Shown here in pieces: positions 1 through 8,930 of a DNA stretch of 64,000 nt (positions are counted from its first letter, which is position 1; every line of letters starts with the position of its first letter). The stretch is from Dankookia rubra (GTDB lineage: Bacteria; Pseudomonadota; Alphaproteobacteria; Acetobacterales; Acetobacteraceae), in contig NZ_SMSJ01000013.1 in the NCBI RefSeq assembly GCF_004355005.1, forward strand, positions 1 to 64,000, given 5' to 3'. The notes below the pieces were generated by a model. It ran no database searches. It was not told the origin of the DNA and saw only the letters and a program-made list of their open reading frames with translations. Both the position numbers and the translations under genes were made by a program.

Positions 1-1280
1 ATCGGCGCCTGCCCGGCCGCGGCGCTGCCCGCGGCAGGTCCCGCGCCGGTGCCGGGGCCCTCGTTGCCGACCGAGGCGGCGAGGGTCACATCCCGCTCCG
101 AGCCGCGCAGCGCCGAGGTGCTGGCGCCCGCCCCCGCCGCCGCGAGCGCCGCCGGCCCGGCCGGCCGCACCGGCGGGGAGGAGGCGATGCCGGCATTGAT
201 CGGCTTGGTGATGTCCTCGTCGGTGCTGCGGGCCCCGATATAGCTGGTGCCGGCATAGGTCGAGCCGACGCCCGCCTGCTCCGGCGTGTCGCGCGTCGAG
301 GCCGTGCTGCCGATGGCGCCGCCGCCGCCGGTCCAGCCGCGCCCGGAAGCGTCCGGGTTCACCGCCGGCAGGCTGTCCTGCGTCGCGCTGCTGCCGGCGG
401 ACCGGCCGCCGATCAGCCCGCCGCCGCCGGTCCATTCGCCGGCGGCGCCCGCGACGTCGGTGCCCGCGGCACCGGCCCCTGGGCCGCCCGCCCCGGCGGC
501 ACCGGTCACCGGGCCTCCGCCGGGGCCACTGGCGTGCCATTCCGCTTCGCGCGCGTCGAGGTCGACGGCGCCGTGCCGCTCCAAGGCCTCGCCAACCGGC
601 CAGACCATCGCCTCCGCCACCTCGGCCGAGACCAGGACGCCGCCGCGGCGAATGCCTTCCTGATAGAGGACGCGGTCCTGCTCGGGGATCGGGAGCGTCC
701 GCAGCGAGGCGGGGACGCCGTGCTGCGCCGTGTCGCGCCCCGCATCGGAGGCGGCATGAATCTGCACGCGGTCGCGGCCGAGGCCGTGTTCCTGGATGAT
801 TGACTGAACCGCGCGTTCCGCCTCCGGGCGGCTGTCGAACAAGCCGGTGATGGTTCGCATGACGTGTCTCTCCTGCTTCTTGTTGCCCGTCCCGGGTGCC
901 GGGTGGGGTGGCAGCCGCTCGATCGCCGCGGACTGCCGGCGCAGCGTCACCGGGACCGCCGCGCGGCGGTCCTCGGTGCGGAGGCGCACGCGCACCTCCT
1001 CCCGCAACACCAGCCGCCGCTCGACGACCAGTTCCTCCTCCACCACCGGGATGACGAGGGTGTCGCCTTCTTCCCGGACGGACGGAAGCTCGGCCACTTG
1101 GCGGCCGATCGGCACGCGCTCGACCTCGACGCTGCGCTGGCGCAGCACCTCTTCCACCAGGCGGGAGTCCTCGGCGGTGGTGACCGAGACGCGGACGCGG
1201 CCGGTGTCGCGCCATTGCTTAGCTATACGAAGTCGCTCTTCGAGCAGCGGAATGACCTGCTCTGCCGCGTCCTGCTCCAT
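1..1280 (-). CDS. DUF2382 (YsnF/AvaK-like) and YflT-like stress protein, 3' end beyond the window
   Basis: Open frame from ATG 1280 that is still open at base 1, so the C-terminus is missing. Residues about 5-110 look like DUF2382: charged strands such as VRVSVTTAEDSRLVEEVL and many Val/Arg/Glu pairs. At residue 141 a second module begins, MRTITGLFDSRPEAERAVQ, typical of the YflT/general-stress 17M domain. The remainder is a low-complexity Gly/Ala/Ser/Thr tail with repeated GWTGGGG-type stretches. The internal ATG at 860 lies in the same frame and has its own Shine-Dalgarno (GGAGAG), so a shorter protein without DUF2382 may also be made. A perfect EcfG promoter lies upstream. Both families are associated with stress in other bacteria; the molecular role is unknown. 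Confidence 0.75.
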   Translation of the reverse strand, partial: MEQDAAEQVIPLLEERLRIAKQWRDTGRVRVSVTTAEDSRLVEEVLRQRSVEVERVPIGRQVAELPSVREEGDTLVIPVVEEELVVERRLVLREEVRVRLRTEDRRAAVPVTLRRQSAAIERLPPHPAPGTGNKKQERHVMRTITGLFDSRPEAERAVQSIIQEHGLGRDRVQIHAASDAGRDTAQHGVPASLRTLPIPEQDRVLYQEGIRRGGVLVSAEVAEAMVWPVGEALERHGAVDLDAREAEWHASGPGGGPVTGAAGAGGPGAGAAGTDVAGAAGEWTGGGGLIGGRSAGSSATQDSLPAVNPDASGRGWTGGGGAIGSTASTRDTPEQAGVGSTYAGTSYIGARSTDEDITKPINAGIASSPPVRPAGPAALAAAGAGASTSALRGSERDVTLAASVGNEGPGTGAGPAAGSAAAGQAP

Positions 1281-1308
1281 GCGGTGTTCCCTGGCGCGAT
1301 GAAACCTC

Positions 1309-1334
1309 AACGGCGGCGATGGCGCGGATGTTCC
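1309..1334 (-). promoter_or_regulatory. EcfG (general stress response) promoter
   Basis: Read on the minus strand, GGAAC (1334-1330) is followed after exactly 17 bases by CGTT (1312-1309). This is the consensus GGAAC-N16/17-CGTT of the alphaproteobacterial EcfG sigma factors. The -10 half lies 29 bases before ATG 1280 of the DUF2382/YflT stress gene, a normal leader length. Confidence 0.75.
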
Positions 1335-1486
1335 GCCCGGCAGCGCATCGTCACCCTGGTTGCGCCGAAGTTACAAAGTGCCCCCCGTTGTCACGGCGAT
1401 TGCGTCGGGCCATGTTGCGGGCCGGGGCCGGAACAGGCCCGAGCGGAACGTCGGCGGGCACCGCCCGCCATGCAGGGAGGATACAG

Positions 1487-2845
1487 ATGGCAGGCAATCG
1501 CTTGAGCCGGCGCACGATGCTTCGTTCCGGAGCCGGAGTTGTGGCGGCGGGGACGCTTGGCGCACCTATGGTGCATGCGCAGGGCACGGGCGGTTCGCTC
1601 CGCTTCGCCTTCTGGGACCACTGGGTTCCGGGTGGCAACGACGCGCTGAAGAAGCTCGCGGCCGATTGGGGCGAGAAGAATCGCGTCAACGTTTCGCTCG
1701 ACTTCATCAACACCACCGGCAACCAGCTCCAGCTGACCGCCGCCGCGCAGGCGCAGTCGGGCAACGGGCATGACGGCATCTCGCTGACGCCCTGGGATGT
1801 GGGCGCCTATGCCGACCGGCTGGAGCCGGTCGACGACGTCATCCAGCGGCTCGAGGCGAAGTACGGCCAGATCAACCCGGTCGCCAAGTTCCTCGCGGTG
1901 CATGGCGGCAAGTGGCGCGGCATCCCGGCGACGTCCGGCACCCAGAACAAGCCGGCCTGCGTCCGCTTCGACCTCATGCAGGAGCATGCCGGGATCGACG
2001 TCCGCGCCATGTGGCCCGCGAGCGGCGAGCGTGGCCCGGGTGCCGATACCTGGACCTGGGACACCTTCCTGAAGGCGGCCGAGGCCTGCCAGAAGGCCGG
2101 CTTCCCCTTTGGCCTGCCGATGGGCCAGTTCTCCGATGCCGTCGATTGGGTCGGCGCGCTCTTCCTCAGCTACGGCGCGCAGATCACCAACGCCAAGGGC
2201 GAGCCCACCATCAAGGGCAACGAGAAGCTGAAGCAGGCGATCGACTACGGCGTGCGGCTGTCGAAGTTCCTGCCGAACGACGTCTGGGCCTGGGACGACG
2301 CCTCCAACAACCGCGCCCTGATCTCGGGCAAGTCGGCGCTGGTCTTCAACCCGCCTTCCGCCTGGGCGGTCGCCAAGCGCGACAACATCGCGGTGGCCGA
2401 GAAGTGCTGGACGGTGCCGATGCCGGCCGGCCCCGCGGGTCGTTTCCTGGCCTACCTGCCCTTCACCACGGGCATCTGGTCCTTCGGCAAGAACAAGGCT
2501 GCGGCCAAGGCGATGCTGGAGTTCTTCAGCCAGCGCGAGAGCGCGGAGTTCACCACCAATACCAGCGGCGGCTACGACATCCCGCCCTTCGCCACGATGT
2601 CCGACTTCAAGATCTGGGAGACCCAGAACCCGCCGGTCGGCACCATCGCCAACTACCCGCTGAAGCCGCACCACCAGGCGAAGACCTCGATCGCCTTCGA
2701 CCCGGCGCCGCCGGAGCTGGCCTCACAGATGTACATCCAGGCGCTCAACACCAAGGTGATCGCCCGTGTCGCCCAGGGCGGCGAGACGATCGACCAGGCG
2801 ATGGGCTGGCTGGAGCGTGAGATCAACAACATGCGTCGCGGCTGA
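1487..2845 (+). CDS. ABC transporter substrate-binding protein, family 1 (sugar type)
   Basis: Exported solute-binding protein of 452 residues, the ligand-capturing part of the importer encoded just downstream. The start ATG 1487 follows GGGAGG; the frame stays open upstream to 1319 but without a leader-like sequence. The N-terminus carries a twin-arginine-type signal (SRRTMLRSGAGVVAAGTLGA, cleavage near MVHAQ). The mature part begins SLRFAFWDHWVPGGNDALKK and has the length and layout of family 1 (UgpB/MalE-like) binding proteins. Two permeases and a MalK-like ATPase follow, so the system is complete. The ligand cannot be read from the sequence; sugars, sugar alcohols or glycerol-phosphate compounds are usual. 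Confidence 0.9.
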   Translation: MAGNRLSRRTMLRSGAGVVAAGTLGAPMVHAQGTGGSLRFAFWDHWVPGGNDALKKLAADWGEKNRVNVSLDFINTTGNQLQLTAAAQAQSGNGHDGISLTPWDVGAYADRLEPVDDVIQRLEAKYGQINPVAKFLAVHGGKWRGIPATSGTQNKPACVRFDLMQEHAGIDVRAMWPASGERGPGADTWTWDTFLKAAEACQKAGFPFGLPMGQFSDAVDWVGALFLSYGAQITNAKGEPTIKGNEKLKQAIDYGVRLSKFLPNDVWAWDDASNNRALISGKSALVFNPPSAWAVAKRDNIAVAEKCWTVPMPAGPAGRFLAYLPFTTGIWSFGKNKAAAKAMLEFFSQRESAEFTTNTSGGYDIPPFATMSDFKIWETQNPPVGTIANYPLKPHHQAKTSIAFDPAPPELASQMYIQALNTKVIARVAQGGETIDQAMGWLEREINNMRRG

Positions 2846-2863
2846 AGCAAGGCGTGCACGGCG

Positions 2864-2886
2864 GGGGGCGGCCGCGTGCCGCCCCC
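2864..2886 (+). terminator. intercistronic GC hairpin after the binding-protein gene
   Basis: A perfect 9-bp stem (GGGGGCGGC / GCCGCCCCC) with a 5-base loop, followed by TTT, lies 18 bases after the binding-protein stop. In ABC import operons such hairpins commonly stop part of transcription or protect the upstream mRNA, giving more binding protein than permease. That role is inferred here. Confidence 0.6.
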
Positions 2887-2914
2887 TTTCGCCATTTGAG
2901 CAGGAGAGGCCGCC

Positions 2915-3859
2915 ATGGCCCTGGATGCCACCACCATCACCGAGACCGGGCGTCCCGCGGCGCCGGCCACCGGGGGGATGACGCTGCAGCGCTTCGCGCG
3001 GCGCCGTTCCACGATCGCCTTCCTGATGGCGCTGCCGCTGATCGCGGTGATCGCCGGGCTGGTCGCCTGGCCGGCGGGCTATGCCATCTACCTCTCCACC
3101 CTGAACCGGCGGATGACCAGCTTCATCGGCCTCGGCAATTTCGAGATCCTGCTGGATTCCGAGACCTTCCGGATGGTGATCTGGCAGAGCTGCATCTTCG
3201 CCATCACCGCCGTGGTGCTGAAGGCGCTGCTCGGCTTCTGGCTGGCGCATATGCTGCACCACATCCCGACCAAGGGTCAGCGGGTCTGGCGCGGCATGCT
3301 GCTGCTGCCCTGGGTGGTGCCGCCGGCGCTGTCGACGCTGGGGTGGTGGTGGATGTTCGATCCCAGCTATTCCAGCCTGAACTGGCTGCTGACCGCGATG
3401 GGCGGGCCTTCCATCCCCTGGCTCGGCGAGCCCGGCTGGGCGCGCGCCTCGGTCATCATCGTCAATGTCTGGGCCGGCACGCCCTTCTTCATGATCATGT
3501 ACCTGGCGGCGCTGAAATCGGTGCCCGACCAGCTCTACGAAGCCGCCGCCATCGACGGCGCCACCGGCTGGCAGGGGCTGCGCTTCGTCACCCTGCCGAT
3601 GATGCGCAACATCATCAGCATCACCGTGCTGTTCAGCCTGATCGTCACCTTCGCCAACTACGACATCGTCCGGGTGCTGACCAATGGCGGGCCGCGCGAC
3701 CTGACGCATGTCTTCGCCAGCTATGCCTTCCAGGTCGGCGTGCTGTCGGGCAACATCCCGCGCGGCGCGGCGGTGTCGCTGTTCATGTTCCCGCTGCTTG
3801 CCACCGTCGCCTTCTTCATGTTGCGCGGCGTCAACCAGCGCAACCGGGAGATGGCATGA
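2915..3859 (+). CDS. ABC sugar transporter permease (MalF/UgpA type)
   Basis: Inner-membrane permease of 314 residues. ATG 2915 follows AGGAGAG. There are about six hydrophobic segments, the first near residues 33-57 (TIAFLMALPLIAVIAGLVAW). The cytoplasmic EAA loop that docks the ATPase is clear: YEAAAIDGATGWQG followed by LRFVTLPMM. The length and the EAA loop fit the MalF/UgpA family without the long periplasmic insertion of E. coli MalF. The stop overlaps the next permease start (ATGA), so the two halves of the channel are translationally coupled. Confidence 0.92.
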   Translation: MALDATTITETGRPAAPATGGMTLQRFARRRSTIAFLMALPLIAVIAGLVAWPAGYAIYLSTLNRRMTSFIGLGNFEILLDSETFRMVIWQSCIFAITAVVLKALLGFWLAHMLHHIPTKGQRVWRGMLLLPWVVPPALSTLGWWWMFDPSYSSLNWLLTAMGGPSIPWLGEPGWARASVIIVNVWAGTPFFMIMYLAALKSVPDQLYEAAAIDGATGWQGLRFVTLPMMRNIISITVLFSLIVTFANYDIVRVLTNGGPRDLTHVFASYAFQVGVLSGNIPRGAAVSLFMFPLLATVAFFMLRGVNQRNREMA

Positions 3860-4761
3860 TGTCGGCCTCCGCAGCCTCCCCCTCCGCCGTTCTTCCAGGC
3901 GTTGCCCGCAAGGTCGGCTCGCTCCGCAAGGAGCGGCGCTGGGCGCTGATCACCGCCTATGTGTCGCTGGTCGTCGCCGCCATCGTCATGCTGGCGCCGC
4001 CCTTCTACATGCTGATCACCAGCCTGAAGACCAGCGCCGAGATCTCCAACCCGGTCGGCACGCCCTGGATCGTCCGCAACCCGACGCTGGAGAACTACTG
4101 GGCGCTGATCAGCGACCCGATGTTCCGCGGCTTCTTCTTCAACAGCATCAAGATCACCGCGGCGGTGGTCTGCGTCACCATGGTGATCTCGGTCCTCGCC
4201 GCCTTCTCGCTGGCGCGGATGAAGTTCTTCGGCAGCGGCCTGCTGGCGACCGGCGTCTTCCTGACCTACCTAGTGCCGGACACGCTGCTCTTCATCCCGC
4301 TCTACCAGATCGTCGGCGGGCTCGGGCTGCTGAACTCGATCTGGGGGCTGGTGCTGGTCTACCCGACGCTGACCGTGCCCTTCTGCACCTGGATCATGAT
4401 CGGCTACTTCGCCTCCATCCCGAAGGAGCTGGACGAGGCGGCGCTGATCGACGGCGCCAACTGGATGCAGATGCTGACCAAGATCTTCATCCCCGTGGCG
4501 CTGCCCGGCATCATCGCGGCGACGATCTTCGCCTTCACCGTGTCCTGGGCGGCCTTCGTCTACCCGACCGCCTTCATCACCCGTCCCGACGAGATGCCGC
4601 TGACCATCGGCGTCGTCTCCCAGCTCATCCGCGGCGACACCTTCGCCTGGGGCCAGCTGATGGCGGGCGCGCTGCTGGCGGCGCTGCCGCCGGTGATCGT
4701 CTACGCCTTCCTCATGGACTACTACATCGCCGGGCTCACCGCCGGCGCGACCAAGGGCTGA
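3856..4761 (+). CDS. ABC sugar transporter permease (MalG/UgpE type)
   Basis: Second permease subunit, 301 residues. The start is ATG 3856, overlapping the previous stop by four bases; ATG 3859 immediately follows and cannot be excluded. Hydrophobic segments begin near residue 34 (LITAYVSLVVAAIVMLAPPF). The EAA loop reads LDEAALIDGANWMQM then IFIPVALPG, as in MalG/UgpE. It pairs with the preceding permease to form the membrane pore driven by the ATPase encoded 80 bases downstream beyond a large hairpin. Confidence 0.92.
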   Translation: MMSASAASPSAVLPGVARKVGSLRKERRWALITAYVSLVVAAIVMLAPPFYMLITSLKTSAEISNPVGTPWIVRNPTLENYWALISDPMFRGFFFNSIKITAAVVCVTMVISVLAAFSLARMKFFGSGLLATGVFLTYLVPDTLLFIPLYQIVGGLGLLNSIWGLVLVYPTLTVPFCTWIMIGYFASIPKELDEAALIDGANWMQMLTKIFIPVALPGIIAATIFAFTVSWAAFVYPTAFITRPDEMPLTIGVVSQLIRGDTFAWGQLMAGALLAALPPVIVYAFLMDYYIAGLTAGATKG

Positions 4762-4774
4762 CACCGTCCGGTCG

Positions 4775-4809
4775 CCGGCCTGTCCGGGGCATCGCCCCGG
4801 ACAGGCCGG
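4775..4809 (+). other. 15-bp perfect intercistronic hairpin
   Basis: CCGGCCTGTCCGGGG (4775-4789) is followed by the loop CATCG and its exact complement (4795-4809). The stem sits in the 80-base gap between the second permease and the ATPase, 32 bases before the ATPase start. There is no T run, so mRNA stabilisation or an RNase processing site is more likely than full termination. Function is inferred. Confidence 0.65.
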
Positions 4810-4841
4810 AGGCGTGGATCGGCCGGGAGGAGAAAGAACAG

Positions 4842-5945
<1,104 letters not shown>

Positions 5946-5952
5946 TCGCCGA

Positions 5953-5982
5953 AGGCCCGGGGGTGGCCACGCCCTCGGGCCT
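5953..5982 (+). terminator. hairpin after the ATPase gene
   Basis: An 11-bp stem with one G-T pair (AGGCCCGGGGG / CCCTCGGGCCT) and an 8-base loop starts 7 bases after the ATPase stop, and the next gene begins at 5999. It has no T run. It may be a weak terminator closing the ABC operon or a third intercistronic stabiliser. Confidence 0.5.
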
Positions 5983-5998
5983 GCCCTAGGGAAGACCC

Positions 5999-7084
5999 AT
6001 GGACAGCTATACCCCGGTACTGATCGCCGCCGACACGCTCGAAGCCCTCGTCGCCAAGATCTTCGTCGCCAATGGCTGCGCGGCGGCGGAGGCCGGGCGC
6101 ATCTCCCACCACCTGCTCGGCGCCAACCTCGCGGGGCATGACAGCCACGGCGTGGTCCGCGTGCCACGCTACGTCGAGTGGCAGCAGGCCGGCTACATCC
6201 TCGCCGGCCAGTCGGCCGAGATCGTCACCGACGGCGGCGCCTTCGCGCTGCTCGACGGCAAGTTCGGCTTCGGCCAGACCGTGGCGCCGGAGGCCTGCGC
6301 GCTCGGCATCGAGCGGGCGCAGAAGCACGGCACCGCCATCGTCGCGCTGAAGAACGCCGGCCATGTCGGCCGCATCGGCGCCTATTCCGAGCAGGCGATC
6401 GCCGCGGGGCTGATCTCGATCCATTTCGTCAACGTCGCGGGCTCCGTGCTGGTCGCGCCCTTCGGCGGAACGGAGCGACGCTTCTCCACCGCTCCCTTCA
6501 GCGTCGGGGTGCCGACCGACCCGCCGGTCGTGCTCGATTTCGCGACGTCGCTGGTCGCGGAAGGCAAGGTCCTCGTCGCCTCGAACGGCGGCAAGGCGCT
6601 GCCGCACGACGCGCTGATCGAGCCGGACGGCACCCTCTCGGCCGACCCGCATACGCTCTACGGCCCATATGAACAGGTCGGGCCGCGCAGTCCCTCGGCT
6701 GGGCTCGGCGCCATCCGCGCCTTCGGCGAGCACAAGGGCTCGGGCCTCGCCTTCATGTGCGAGCTGCTGGCCGGCGCCTTCACCGGCGGCGGCACCTCGG
6801 GCCCCGTCGATGTGCGGGGCCGCATCGCCAACGGCATGCTGTCGATCTACATCTCGCCGCAGCACTTCGGCACCGCTGCCGAGTTCAAGCGCACCGCCGA
6901 GGACTATGTCGCCTGGGTGAAGTCCTGCCGCCCCGCCACCCCGGGCGGCGAGGTGCTGGCCCCCGGCGAGCCGGAGGCGCGGCTGCGCGCCGAGCGCCTC
7001 GCCAAGGGCGTGCCGCTGCAGCCCGACACCTGGGAGAGCATCGTCCGCTGCGCCCGGGCGCTTGGCGTCACCGTCCCGAATTGA
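5999..7084 (+). CDS. Ldh family oxidoreductase (malate/L-lactate dehydrogenase-like)
   Basis: NAD(P)-dependent 2-hydroxyacid dehydrogenase of the type-2 malate/lactate dehydrogenase family, which also includes ureidoglycolate dehydrogenase AllD and sulfolactate dehydrogenase. It has 361 residues, a full family length. Recognisable elements are GHDSHGVVRVPRYVEW near residue 42, the catalytic-His segment KNAGHVGRIGAYSEQA near 118, and EHKGSGLAFMCELLAGAF near 244. ATG 5999 lies 16 bases after the hairpin; GGGAAGA precedes it. The substrate is open. The upstream ABC importer suggests a sugar-derived acid, whereas the urate genes downstream would fit ureidoglycolate. Confidence 0.87.
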   Translation: MDSYTPVLIAADTLEALVAKIFVANGCAAAEAGRISHHLLGANLAGHDSHGVVRVPRYVEWQQAGYILAGQSAEIVTDGGAFALLDGKFGFGQTVAPEACALGIERAQKHGTAIVALKNAGHVGRIGAYSEQAIAAGLISIHFVNVAGSVLVAPFGGTERRFSTAPFSVGVPTDPPVVLDFATSLVAEGKVLVASNGGKALPHDALIEPDGTLSADPHTLYGPYEQVGPRSPSAGLGAIRAFGEHKGSGLAFMCELLAGAFTGGGTSGPVDVRGRIANGMLSIYISPQHFGTAAEFKRTAEDYVAWVKSCRPATPGGEVLAPGEPEARLRAERLAKGVPLQPDTWESIVRCARALGVTVPN

Positions 7085-7085
7085 C

Positions 7086-7835
7086 GTGTCGGATGACCAG
7101 ACGCCGGCGGCGCGCTACCTGCGCTACGCCGCGATCCGCCGCAGCCTGCTGAGCGCGGCCTCGCAGCGCATCCCGCTCGCCAGCGTCGCCAGCCAGGCGC
7201 GCGCGCTGACGCTCTGGGACGGCAAGCAGGTCCGCCCGGCGGATGAGATGCAGCTCGCCGCGGTGTTCGACCTCGGCGTGCTCGACCCTGTGGGTGGCCA
7301 TGGCCGCGCGATCGAGCGCCAGGCGCGGGCCGAGCCGCCGCTGCCGGGCAGCGAGGAGGACCGCATGCTGCGCGCGCTGGGCGAGGCGCGCTTCGGCCTC
7401 TACCGGATCCTCGGTCCGCGGGCGGAGGGCGGCGTCTCCGCCGAGGCCTTCCCCGACGGCAGGCCGCTGGTGATCTGGGACAACCACCTCACCCGCAACC
7501 GGGCGCCGGGCGCGCTGGTCGGGCTGCGGCTGGCCTTCCCGGACGAGGACCTGGCGATGACCTGCGGCACCGCCATCTCGCTCGACAGCCGGGTGCTGGA
7601 GCGCCTCCTGCTCGGCACCCCGCCGCAGCGCGGCCCGGTGATCCCTAACCTGCCGCGGCCTGAGGACGGCCCGGCGCTCGAGCGGCTGATGGCGGAAGCC
7701 GCGGCGCGGCTGCGGCTGGCGGCGCTGGCCGCGGCGCCGGGCTTCGCCGCGAAGGTCACCCGCACCGCCCTCGATCTCGGCCTGATGGGCCCCGTCCTCG
7801 GTCGCACCCCGGCCGATTTGCTGGCCCAAGGCTGA
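7086..7835 (+). CDS. hypothetical protein
   Basis: A 249-residue cytoplasmic-looking protein that I do not recognise. The best start is GTG 7086, one base after the Ldh stop; an in-frame TTG at 7062 would overlap that gene. There is no signal peptide or membrane segment. An N-terminal helical part (ARYLRYAAIRRSLLSAASQ) is followed by a central part with many turns (FPDGRPLVIWDNHLTRNRAP) and an Ala/Leu-rich C-terminal helix. Codon use is as GC-rich as in its neighbours and it is tightly packed between Ldh and a Bug binding protein, which supports it being a real operon member. Confidence 0.6.
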   Translation: MSDDQTPAARYLRYAAIRRSLLSAASQRIPLASVASQARALTLWDGKQVRPADEMQLAAVFDLGVLDPVGGHGRAIERQARAEPPLPGSEEDRMLRALGEARFGLYRILGPRAEGGVSAEAFPDGRPLVIWDNHLTRNRAPGALVGLRLAFPDEDLAMTCGTAISLDSRVLERLLLGTPPQRGPVIPNLPRPEDGPALERLMAEAAARLRLAALAAAPGFAAKVTRTALDLGLMGPVLGRTPADLLAQG

Positions 7836-7856
7836 GCCGCCACGGAGTCACCGACC

Positions 7857-8834
7857 ATGCACCGCCTCCTCGGCCTTGCCCTTGCCATGCTGCTGCTCGC
7901 GCCCGTGGCGCAGGCCTTCCCCGACCGTCCCATCACCCTGGCCACCGGCTATGCCCCGGGCGGCTCCACCGACATCGCGGCCCGGATCCTGGCGGAGCGG
8001 CTGGCGGCCAATCTCGGCAACGGTGCGCGGGTGGTGGTGGAGAACCGGCCGGGCGCCGGCGGCATCGTCGCCAGCGAGTGGCTGAAGCGGCAGGCGCCGG
8101 ACGGCCATACCATCATGCTGGTCGAGAGCTCCTCCCACGCCATCGCGCCGAATGCCCTGGTGGGCGGCACGCGCTACGACCCGGTGGCGGACTTCTCCCA
8201 TCTCGGCGTCATCGGCACCGCGCCGCTGGTGCTGGTGGTGAACAAGGACCTGCCCGGCGCGACGCCCGCCGCGGTGGTGCAGCATCTGCGCGGCGCGCCG
8301 CCCGACAGCATCGCCTATGCGACCTCGGGCGTCGGCACCATCGTCCACCTGGCCTCCGAGATGCTGGCGCTCGACCTCGGCACCCGCTTCGTCCACGTGC
8401 CCTATCGCAGCGGCGGGCAGATGCTGACGGCGATCTTCCAGGGCGACGGCAAGTTCGGCATCGCCGTGCTCGCCTCCGCCGCGCAGCAGGTGCGGGACGA
8501 CATGGTGCGCGGCATCGCCGTCACCGGCGACCACCGCTTCCCGACCTTCCCCGACCTCCCGACCCTGGCCGAGGCCGGCGTGCCCGGCTTCGACCTGGTG
8601 ACATGGAACATCCTGCTGGGACCGCCGGGGATGCCGGCCGAGATCCAGGCGGCGCTGAACCGGGCGCTGAACGCCTCGCTCGCCGAGCCTGCCCTGCAGC
8701 AGCGGCTGCTGACCGCCGGCGTCGATGCCTGGACCCGGCCCAACGGCCCGGAGGAAGCCCGCGCCTTCCTGGCACGGGAGGTCGAGAAGTTCCGCGTCGT
8801 GGTGCAGCGGACAGGGGTGAAGCTGGAACCCTGA
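7857..8834 (+). CDS. Bug/TctC family tripartite tricarboxylate binding protein
   Basis: Exported binding protein of 325 residues. ATG 7857 gives a Sec signal (LLGLALAMLLLAPVAQA). The mature start FPDRPITLATGYAPGGSTD is the family hallmark, followed by VVVENRPGAGGIVASEWL. Bug proteins bind carboxylates and usually work with TctA/TctB membrane proteins; none are encoded nearby, so it is an orphan or uses a distant partner. It begins 21 bases after the unknown gene and precedes the purine permease by about 96 bases. Four more family members occur in the window. Confidence 0.9.
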   Translation: MHRLLGLALAMLLLAPVAQAFPDRPITLATGYAPGGSTDIAARILAERLAANLGNGARVVVENRPGAGGIVASEWLKRQAPDGHTIMLVESSSHAIAPNALVGGTRYDPVADFSHLGVIGTAPLVLVVNKDLPGATPAAVVQHLRGAPPDSIAYATSGVGTIVHLASEMLALDLGTRFVHVPYRSGGQMLTAIFQGDGKFGIAVLASAAQQVRDDMVRGIAVTGDHRFPTFPDLPTLAEAGVPGFDLVTWNILLGPPGMPAEIQAALNRALNASLAEPALQQRLLTAGVDAWTRPNGPEEARAFLAREVEKFRVVVQRTGVKLEP

Positions 8835-8930
8835 CCGCGTCCCCTTGCCCGGCCCATCGTCTGAAGGCTAACTGACGGCCCATGGGGAAGGGCGCCGGGA
8901 CCCGCGCGGCTTGCGTCAGGGGGACCGGAT

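Noticed and set aside
2854..3855. Upstream extension of the MalG-type permease frame by 334 codons
   Set aside because: It covers the first permease in another frame; the ATGA overlap at 3856 gives a normal N-terminus and length.
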